Assembly (NCBI GenBank): GCA_028339155.1
Contig: JAOLBK010000001.1
Location: 124,001-188,000, forward strand
Source of the DNA: Litorivicinus sp.
GTDB lineage: Bacteria; Pseudomonadota; Gammaproteobacteria; Pseudomonadales; Litorivicinaceae
Length of the DNA: 64,000 nt
Reading direction: 5' to 3'
A model generated the notes under the pieces. It did no database searches, was not told the origin of the DNA, and was given only the letters and a program-made list of their open reading frames with translations. The position numbers and the translations under genes are program-made. This document shows, in pieces, positions 57,902 through 64,000 of this stretch (its first letter is position 1; the number at the start of each line of letters is the position of its first letter).

Positions 57902-59231
57902 TCGCTTGAGTAATCTTGCAGGCGTACTGAAAGCGCGATCAAATGGGCAAGCGCGAGTGACGGGAATTTCGATTGATAGTCGTACCGTTAAAGCCGGTGA
58001 TTTGTTTGTTGCTCTGAAAGGTGTTCGGAATGGTCATGATTATATTCAGTCCGCTCGTGATCGAGGAGCGGTGGCTGCTCTGGTCAGTGAGCCCCAGCAA
58101 GTTTTGCCCGAAATTTTTGTTGACGACACAGTAATTGCTCTGATGGTCTTGGCCCGTCATTTTAGGGATGGTTTTAAACATCCTGTTATAGCAATAACAG
58201 GCAGTCAGGGCAAAACCAGTACCCGTGGTTTTGTTTCGTCGATCCTTCGTCAGTCAGCAACCCATTCTGGGCACCCAGATATCTTGGAGACTGAAGGTAA
58301 TTATAATAATGATCTTGGGTTGCCCCTGACTGCTGCGCGATTGCGTGAAGATCACGCTTACGCGGTTTTTGAGCTTGGAGCATCTAAAGCCGGTGATATA
58401 GAGCTCCTGGCAGCCGCTATTCGTCCAAACTATTCGGTTTTATTAAATGCTCGAGTTGCTCACCTTGAGGGCTTCGGCACACTTTCGGCGATCGTTAAAG
58501 AAAAGGGTCAAATTATTGATTATACATCCCCAACTGGTGCGGTGATCCTTAACTCAGATGAGCCTGCTTTTGAGTTGTGGAAGCAGCGCGCTGCTGATCG
58601 AAAAATTCTTTCATTTGGCCGTCAAAATGCTGATGTTAGTTGGAAGCCTATTGGCAAAGAACGGGTCGAAATAATTCTTTTCAGTGATCGAATAAAAGTG
58701 ACATTACCTACTCTTGGTCAGCACTTTATGGAAAATGCTGCGGCTGCGGCTGCGGTCTGTCATGTGGCTGGTGTGAGCGTGATCGATATCGCAAGTGGAC
58801 TGGAGTCTGCGTCAATCGAGCCTAGGCGGATGACACCTATTCGTGTGAATGATTTGCTTGTAGTTGATGATACTTACAACTCAAGTCCGCAGGCCGTCAG
58901 AGCTGCTATTGATTGGTTGTCTGAGCAGGCTGGTGACCGCCTATTAATTATGGGTGGGCTGGCTGAATTAGGCGACTCTGCTGAGTCCGAGATGCGTCGC
59001 CTGGGTGAATACGCAAAGTCATCAGGGCTTACGCAATTGATTACTGTCGGATCTGCGGAAGCGGTGGCGGCGGGATTTGGCGCAGGTGCTACTCACTTTG
59101 AAATCCTTGACACATTTTTTTCTGATTTTTTGGGACTAAAGTACTTGAAAGGCACTGTAGTAGTAAAGGGCTCGCATTCAGAACGCATGGATGGTGTTGT
59201 AAAGTTTTTAACACGTAATAAAGGGGCGTAG
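57891..59231 (+). CDS. murF: UDP-MurNAc-tripeptide:D-Ala-D-Ala ligase
   Basis: MurF adds D-Ala-D-Ala to complete the UDP-MurNAc-pentapeptide. From ATG 57891 (GGTGAG upstream) it has 446 residues, with [19 protein letters not shown] near 30, the ATP loop [13 protein letters not shown] near 100 and the [15 protein letters not shown] block near 325. A frame open from 57864 would extend further into murE. mraY follows after 5 bases. Confidence 0.97.
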   Translation: MLPDRLSNLAGVLKARSNGQARVTGISIDSRTVKAGDLFVALKGVRNGHDYIQSARDRGAVAALVSEPQQVLPEIFVDDTVIALMVLARHFRDGFKHPVIAITGSQGKTSTRGFVSSILRQSATHSGHPDILETEGNYNNDLGLPLTAARLREDHAYAVFELGASKAGDIELLAAAIRPNYSVLLNARVAHLEGFGTLSAIVKEKGQIIDYTSPTGAVILNSDEPAFELWKQRAADRKILSFGRQNADVSWKPIGKERVEIILFSDRIKVTLPTLGQHFMENAAAAAAVCHVAGVSVIDIASGLESASIEPRRMTPIRVNDLLVVDDTYNSSPQAVRAAIDWLSEQAGDRLLIMGGLAELGDSAESEMRRLGEYAKSSGLTQLITVGSAEAVAAGFGAGATHFEILDTFFSDFLGLKYLKGTVVVKGSHSERMDGVVKFLTRNKGA

Positions 59232-59236
59232 AAACG

Positions 59237-60319
59237 ATGCTTTTGTGGCTAGCCAATTACCTCAGTGAGTTTGAGCCTGCTTTTTCGGTATTTCAATACT
59301 TGACGCTTCGATCCATTTTAGGAGTTTTAACAGCCCTTATTACAGCTCTTAGTATCGGCCCTTGGGTTATCCGTTCTTTGGAGTTGAAACAGATTGGGCA
59401 GTCAGTGCGAGAAGATGGTCCTGAATCACATTTGTCGAAACAAGGAACGCCAACTATGGGGGGCGTATTAATTTTGGTGTGCATTACCGCTTCTACTCTT
59501 TTGTGGGCTGATCTTGAAAATCAATATATTTGGGTGGCGTTGTTTGTGTTGCTTTGTTTTGGTGCGATTGGCTGGATCGATGATTGGAAAAAAGTTGCTT
59601 TAAAGAATTCAAAAGGTTTATCGGCTAGAGCCAAATACTTAGGTCAGTCATTAATAAGTTTAATAGCTGCTATTACTCTTTATCGAATGGCTGAAACACC
59701 AGCTGAGACAACCTTATTAATTCCTTTTTTTAAAGATGTTTTAATTCCCCTCGGCGCTGGTTATGTTGTGCTGACGTATTTTGTAATTGTTGGTACCTCT
59801 AACGCGGTTAATTTAACCGATGGACTAGATGGGCTTGCTATTTTACCAGCGGTGCTCGTCGCGGGTGCGCTCGGTGCCTTTGCATATCTCACGGGCAATG
59901 TAATTTTTTCCCAATACTTGTTTCTTCCTTATATTTCAGGCACTGGAGAATTGACTATATTTCTGGGTGCCATAGTAGGTGCAGGCCTTGGTTTTCTTTG
60001 GTTTAACACGTATCCCGCTCAGATCTTTATGGGCGATGTTGGCGCTTTATCTTTGGGTGCTGCGCTCGGGGTTGTTGCAGTCATGGTTCGTCAAGAATTG
60101 GTCCTTTTTATTATGGGAGGGGTCTTTGTGCTTGAGACGGTTTCGGTGATGCTGCAGGTCGCTAGTTTTAGGTTCACAGGTAGGCGTTTATTCCGGATGG
60201 CACCTATCCATCATCACTTTGAATTAAAGGGTTGGCCTGAGCCCCGGATCATTGTTCGTTTTTGGATCATTTCTGTGATGCTGGTCCTTGTGGGTCTTTC
60301 GACTTTGAAGTTGAGGTAG
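59237..60319 (+). CDS. mraY: Phospho-MurNAc-pentapeptide transferase
   Basis: MraY transfers phospho-MurNAc-pentapeptide to undecaprenyl phosphate, forming lipid I at the inner membrane. The 360-residue protein has about ten membrane helices, the [13 protein letters not shown] block, the IDDWKK aspartates, [13 protein letters not shown] near 192, [11 protein letters not shown] near 268 and the [10 protein letters not shown] histidine motif near 325. All are standard for the family. Confidence 0.99.
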   Translation: MLLWLANYLSEFEPAFSVFQYLTLRSILGVLTALITALSIGPWVIRSLELKQIGQSVREDGPESHLSKQGTPTMGGVLILVCITASTLLWADLENQYIWVALFVLLCFGAIGWIDDWKKVALKNSKGLSARAKYLGQSLISLIAAITLYRMAETPAETTLLIPFFKDVLIPLGAGYVVLTYFVIVGTSNAVNLTDGLDGLAILPAVLVAGALGAFAYLTGNVIFSQYLFLPYISGTGELTIFLGAIVGAGLGFLWFNTYPAQIFMGDVGALSLGAALGVVAVMVRQELVLFIMGGVFVLETVSVMLQVASFRFTGRRLFRMAPIHHHFELKGWPEPRIIVRFWIISVMLVLVGLSTLKLR

Positions 60320-60322
60320 TTA

Positions 60323-61663
60323 GTGAGTTTGATAGCGACGACGCGACGTCTTGTTTTAGGTCTTGGACCCACCGGATTAGCTATTGCGCGTCATTTACAA
60401 ACTTTGGGACTTAAATTTGATCTTGCAGATACGCGAAAAAACTTGCATTTAAAGCATCTCGCTGCCACTGAATTCCCAGGTGTTCCGTCATATCTGGGTC
60501 CCCTCAGCTCAAGATTTTTAGATCTTTATGATGAGGTTGTGGTGAGTCCTGGAATTCCTCCTACAACGGAGGGTTTGGCCGACACAAGGACTGAGCTGGT
60601 CAGCGACATTCAGTTGTTTCGGAGAGCATGGCCTGCCACTCAACCTTTAGTGGCTATTACAGGAACCAATGCAAAGTCGACAGTTACCACCTTGGTCCTG
60701 AATATTCTGAAGGCTGATGGCCGAGATGTCCTTGGTGGAGGTAACTTGGGCCCCCAGGCATTGGATTTGCTGCCAAAACGAAAGGAGCACTCTATTGCGG
60801 TGCTTGAACTATCCAGCTTTCAGCTTGAGCGGACCCGAGGGCTGAATGCTTCGGTTTCAACTTGTTTAAACATGACGTCTGACCACCTTGATTGGCACGG
60901 CTCCATGGCCGGGTATCATCGGGCTAAGCATAGGATTTTTGAGGGCGTGAGCGCGATTGTCGTCAATGCAGAAGATCCCTTGTCGCAACCACTGGTCCCG
61001 GACAATACAACCTGTATTCGTTTTTCACTTCAAAGCACTGACTTCGGACGCTTTGGAATCTTGGTGCACGATAACCAAGAATGGATTGGTCTTGGCTCCG
61101 ATCCTTGGATGCCTGTAGCTGACCTGCCAATTAGAGGACGTCACGTTGTGAAAAACACCATGGCTGCGTTTGCAATTTGTAAATTGCTTGGTGTGAAGAA
61201 AACGATCTCATGTGACGTTGCGAGGGAGTTTCGAGGCTTGCCTTATCGCACTCAAGAATGCCAATCGGCACGCGGAATTCGGTTCATCAACGACTCTAAA
61301 GGTACGAATGTTGGCGCCTCTAAAGAGGCCATGGAAAGCGCTGACCCAGCAGGCCATCTTTTTTTGCTTGCCGGGGGCGACAGCAAGGATGCAGAACTTA
61401 GGGACTGGGTGGTAGTCGCCCAAGCGACTTGCTCCATGGTTTTTGTTTTTGGGCGCGATCGCAATAAATTGGCCAATGCTTTGGGTGATTTTGCAGTGAT
61501 ATCGGAAACTATGGCCGAGGCATTTGATCTTGCGGTAGCTGCCGCTAATCCTGGCGATATTGTTTTACTTAGCCCCGCTTGCGCCAGTTTAGACCAGTTT
61601 CCAGACTATCAATCTCGTGGGGCTTATTTTGAAAAGTTGGTGAGGAAACTCAATGAAGCCTAA
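60323..61663 (+). CDS. murD: UDP-MurNAc-L-alanine:D-glutamate ligase
   Basis: MurD adds D-glutamate to UDP-MurNAc-L-Ala. The 446-residue protein has the N-terminal Rossmann loop LGLGPTGLAIARHL, the ATP loop ITGTNAKSTVTTL near 115, the LSSFQLERT segment and the NDSKGTNVGA block near 325. The P-loop has Ala where E. coli has Gly (GSNGKS); I recall the same Ala in Pseudomonas MurD, so it looks lineage-typical. The start is GTG, 3 bases after mraY; ftsW overlaps the end by 11 bases. Confidence 0.97.
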   Translation: MSLIATTRRLVLGLGPTGLAIARHLQTLGLKFDLADTRKNLHLKHLAATEFPGVPSYLGPLSSRFLDLYDEVVVSPGIPPTTEGLADTRTELVSDIQLFRRAWPATQPLVAITGTNAKSTVTTLVLNILKADGRDVLGGGNLGPQALDLLPKRKEHSIAVLELSSFQLERTRGLNASVSTCLNMTSDHLDWHGSMAGYHRAKHRIFEGVSAIVVNAEDPLSQPLVPDNTTCIRFSLQSTDFGRFGILVHDNQEWIGLGSDPWMPVADLPIRGRHVVKNTMAAFAICKLLGVKKTISCDVAREFRGLPYRTQECQSARGIRFINDSKGTNVGASKEAMESADPAGHLFLLAGGDSKDAELRDWVVVAQATCSMVFVFGRDRNKLANALGDFAVISETMAEAFDLAVAAANPGDIVLLSPACASLDQFPDYQSRGAYFEKLVRKLNEA

Positions 61664-62798
61664 CCTTCGCCGAAATGAATTTATTCCTCTTGGAGCACCA
61701 GACTCAGTTTTTTTGTTATGCGTAATAGGACTTGCGTTACTTGGTTTTTTGATCGTGGCATCCAGTTCGATTGAAGTCGCGTCAGATAGATACGGCTCAC
61801 CGTTTGCCTTGGCAATTAAACACGCTATCTTTGTTGTGGTTGCCAGTGTGGCTGGATTGATTGCGTATTTTATCCCTACGCGCTGGTGGTACAACTATTC
61901 TGGTTCTTTTCTGTTTGCGTCAATGCTTTTGCTCGCAGTCATCTTGATTCCGAACGTAGGTCTTAATGTAAATGGTTCAACGCGCTGGTTGGACCTTGGT
62001 TTTTTTAGTTTGCAGCCATCTGAAATTGTAAAATTTACGATGATGTTGTTTTTAGCCGCGTATTTGGTTCGGCGTCTTGAAGAGGTGCGTCAGAAATTCA
62101 GCGGTTTTATGAAGCCTATGTCAGTCGTTTTTCTTATCGCTATTTTGTTGTTGAAGCAGCCCGATTTTGGAACCCTCTTGATTCTACTTTGTGCCGTTAT
62201 GGGGGTCCTTTTTTTAGCAGGCGCTCCCTTTACTCAGTACGTCATGATCGGCGCTGCATTGCTTCTTGGCCTCAGCGCTGTTGCTATTCTAGAGCCCTAC
62301 CGACTTGACAGAATTTTAACCATTTTTAATCCCTGGGCCTTCCGTTACGGCGAAGGTTATCAGCTTACGCAGGCCCTACTTGCATTTGGCCGTGGTGGAC
62401 TCTTAGGACTTGGCCTTGGTAACTCAGTTCAGAAACTTTTCTACCTGCCCGAAGCGCATACAGATTTTATATTCGCAATCCTAGCTGAAGAGCTGGGTCT
62501 TATGGGGGTCTTGAGCACAGTTGGTGTAATGATTTTATTAATATGGCGCGGTTTTCTGGCCGGCCGTAAAGCTGAGCTCAACGGACGTCCTTTTGCCGCC
62601 TATTTTGCTTATGGTTTGGTCCTATTAATTACCCTGCAAGTCATTTTGAATCTCCTGGTGAACATTGGCCTCGCTCCTACGACAGGACTTACTCTCCCAC
62701 TTTTGAGTTATGGCGGAAGTTCCCTCACTATGACGGGCATCGGTTTAGGTGTGATCGCCAGAGTTAGTGCAGACAATCTCTCGGGAGTAAAGTCATGA
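61653..62798 (+). CDS. ftsW: Septal peptidoglycan glycosyltransferase FtsW
   Basis: FtsW is the SEDS-family glycosyltransferase that polymerises lipid II at the septum with FtsI. The 381-residue protein has about ten membrane segments, GLNVNGSTRWLDLGFFSLQPSEIVKF (split near 103-128), the LKQPDFGTLLIL segment, the EAHTDFIFAILAEELG loop and the LPLLSYGGSS motif near 348. It overlaps murD by 11 bases and murG by 4 (ATGA). Confidence 0.98.
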   Translation: MKPNLRRNEFIPLGAPDSVFLLCVIGLALLGFLIVASSSIEVASDRYGSPFALAIKHAIFVVVASVAGLIAYFIPTRWWYNYSGSFLFASMLLLAVILIPNVGLNVNGSTRWLDLGFFSLQPSEIVKFTMMLFLAAYLVRRLEEVRQKFSGFMKPMSVVFLIAILLLKQPDFGTLLILLCAVMGVLFLAGAPFTQYVMIGAALLLGLSAVAILEPYRLDRILTIFNPWAFRYGEGYQLTQALLAFGRGGLLGLGLGNSVQKLFYLPEAHTDFIFAILAEELGLMGVLSTVGVMILLIWRGFLAGRKAELNGRPFAAYFAYGLVLLITLQVILNLLVNIGLAPTTGLTLPLLSYGGSSLTMTGIGLGVIARVSADNLSGVKS

Positions 62799-63862
62799 CG
62801 GCTCCAGTTGTTATAATGGCGGGAGGAACTGGCGGCCATATTTTCCCCGGTCTAGCGGTTGCTCAAGAGTTAGTAAAAAGTGGGGAGCAGGTCCATTGGA
62901 TTGGTGGCTCCCATGGTCTTGAGGGCACCCTGATCCCGGGGCTGGGAATCCCCTTGCACCTCATCGCCGTTCGTGGACTTCGCGGCAAGCGAGGAATCGC
63001 TAGATTCCTCGCCCCAATCCGTCTCGTATGGTCTGTGCTCCAGTCGATTTATATTTTAATGCGCTTGCGACCCAAGGTCTGTGTGGGTTTTGGTGGCTAT
63101 CCAGCAGGACCAGGGGGGTTGGCCGCGCGAATTCTTGGAATTCCATTAGTTATTCATGAGCAAAATGCAATCGCCGGATTAACCAATCGTTACCTTGCAA
63201 AGTTTGCAAACAAAGTCCTGACAGCTTTTCCTGGTGTTTTGCCAGGGGGTGAATGTGTCGGTAATCCCATTCGACCAGAAATCGATCAAGTGGGACTCCA
63301 GCGAATTAAAAATTTATACCAGCCAACAAATCAAACGCGGATTCTTATTCTTGGTGGTTCCCAAGGGGCGCATGCACTCAACCAAAATCTTCCAGCGAAG
63401 ATTCGAGAAATTGCTGATAAATATGGGATAACCATTACGCACCAAACTGGTGACGCTGGGCTTGAGAGTGTCACTGGGCAATATGCAGCGATGAATCTTG
63501 ATGCCACAGTGATCGCTTTCATCAACCCAATCGCCCGAGCTTATCAAAAAGCCGATATTGTAGTTTGTAGAGCCGGTGCCTTAACCGTATCAGAATTAGC
63601 CGCAGCAGCAATGCCCTCAGTACTGATTCCTTTTCCCAATGCAGTCGATGACCATCAAACTAAAAATGGAGAGCAACTTGTCGCGTTAGGTGCCGCTGTG
63701 ATCATCCAAGAAACGGAGCTCGATATTTTCGTCGCGAAACTTTCTGATATTTTGCGATCGCCCGCAAACTTGATTCAAATGGCTCAGTCCGCTAGGAACG
63801 CCTCTAGACCTGACGCCGCTGTTGCAGTGGCTCATCGTGTGCTGGAGGCCTCTCATGGTTAG
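62795..63862 (+). CDS. murG: Lipid II synthase MurG
   Basis: MurG transfers GlcNAc from UDP-GlcNAc to lipid I on the cytoplasmic face. The 355-residue GT-B protein has [14 protein letters not shown] near residue 10, the [15 protein letters not shown] loop, [12 protein letters not shown], the second-domain loop [13 protein letters not shown] and the [17 protein letters not shown]-GlcNAc site. It ends 8 bases after the murC start. Confidence 0.98.
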   Translation: MTAPVVIMAGGTGGHIFPGLAVAQELVKSGEQVHWIGGSHGLEGTLIPGLGIPLHLIAVRGLRGKRGIARFLAPIRLVWSVLQSIYILMRLRPKVCVGFGGYPAGPGGLAARILGIPLVIHEQNAIAGLTNRYLAKFANKVLTAFPGVLPGGECVGNPIRPEIDQVGLQRIKNLYQPTNQTRILILGGSQGAHALNQNLPAKIREIADKYGITITHQTGDAGLESVTGQYAAMNLDATVIAFINPIARAYQKADIVVCRAGALTVSELAAAAMPSVLIPFPNAVDDHQTKNGEQLVALGAAVIIQETELDIFVAKLSDILRSPANLIQMAQSARNASRPDAAVAVAHRVLEASHG

Positions 63863-64000
63863 TCGAATGGGTCGAATGGGTCGAATGGGTCGAATTCAAC
63901 GGATTCATTTCATCGGTATTGGAGGAGTCGGAATGAGTGGAATTGCGGAAGTCCTTCTCAATCAAGGTTATCAAGTCTCTGGCTCCGACATTAAAGCCAG
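63855..64000 (+). CDS. murC: UDP-MurNAc:L-alanine ligase, N-terminal part (cut by window end)
   Basis: MurC adds the first amino acid to UDP-MurNAc. Only 48 codons are visible. The sequence [18 protein letters not shown], followed by GYQVSGSD, is the diagnostic N-terminal Rossmann loop. Upstream of it the first ~13 codons include three RMG units from a 9-bp tandem repeat, so in-frame ATGs exist at 63855, 63867, 63876 and 63885. The first overlaps murG by 8 bases. Which is used cannot be told from the sequence. Confidence 0.95.
   Translation, partial: MVSRMGRMGRMGRIQRIHFIGIGGVGMSGIAEVLLNQGYQVSGSDIKA
63864..63893 (+). repeat. 9-bp tandem repeat at the murC start
   Basis: CGAATGGGT occurs three times in perfect tandem (63864, 63873, 63882), followed by a partial CGA. 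The unit keeps the murC frame and encodes Arg-Met-Gly, and each copy supplies a possible ATG start. Confidence 0.97.

Noticed and set aside
63864-63893. murC tandem repeat as CRISPR or an insertion footprint
   Set aside because: The unit is 9 bp without spacers and lies in frame within a core gene; there is no cas gene or mobile element nearby.

Overview
The window is one densely packed stretch of bacterial core chromosome. It holds about 70 protein genes, one tRNA and the RNase P RNA, and shows no transposase, integrase, phage gene, CRISPR array or large repeat. Gene content and order are typical of Gammaproteobacteria of the Pseudomonadales/Oceanospirillales type: GatCAB next to mreBCD, a tRNA-Gln between ispE and prs, short-form hisG beside murA, an AlgW/DegS-type protease beside hisC, and rplM-rpsI-petABC-sspAB. 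Base composition looks close to balanced by eye. I cannot name a genus.

Layout. 1-5000 (minus): pth (partial), rplY, prs, tRNA-Gln, ispE, lolB and a TPR lipoprotein. 5002-8934 (plus): hemA, prfA, prmC, moeB. 8914-12099 (minus): gatCAB. 12223-21554 (plus): mreBCD, maf, rng, yhdP, tldD. 21551-23426: yjgA (minus) back to back with pmbA (plus). 23423-31778 (minus, read from right to left): yrbG, kdsD, kdsC, lptC, lptA, lptB, rpoN, hpf, ptsN, npr, mgtE. 31871-39318 (plus): mlaFEDCB, ibaG, murA, hisG, hisD, hisC. 39294-43401: algW/degS, Nif3-family gene, zapG, an alpha/beta hydrolase, zapE. 43489-48272 (plus): rplM, rpsI, petABC, sspAB. 48269-51591 (minus): lpoA, diaA, dolP. 51583-64000 (plus): rsmI, rnpB and the dcw cluster (mraZ, rsmH, ftsL, ftsI, murE, murF, mraY, murD, ftsW, murG, murC), with murC cut by the window edge.

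The genes work together mainly on the cell envelope: peptidoglycan precursors (murA, murC-G, mraY), septal and lateral wall synthesis (ftsI, ftsL, ftsW, mreBCD, lpoA, zapE, zapG), LPS supply and transport (kdsC, kdsD, lptABC), outer membrane lipid and lipoprotein homeostasis (mlaB-F, yhdP, lolB, dolP, algW). Translation factors, sigma-54 with the nitrogen PTS, histidine synthesis and the bc1 complex fill the rest.

I found no clear new biological system. The points that merit a second look are modest: a 9-bp in-frame tandem repeat giving murC several start codons, divergent gene pairs with overlapping or touching starts, a tRNA that begins one base after the ispE stop, a legible MraZ operator over the mraZ promoter, a compact RNase P RNA, and the absence of rapZ and yraN from their usual places.
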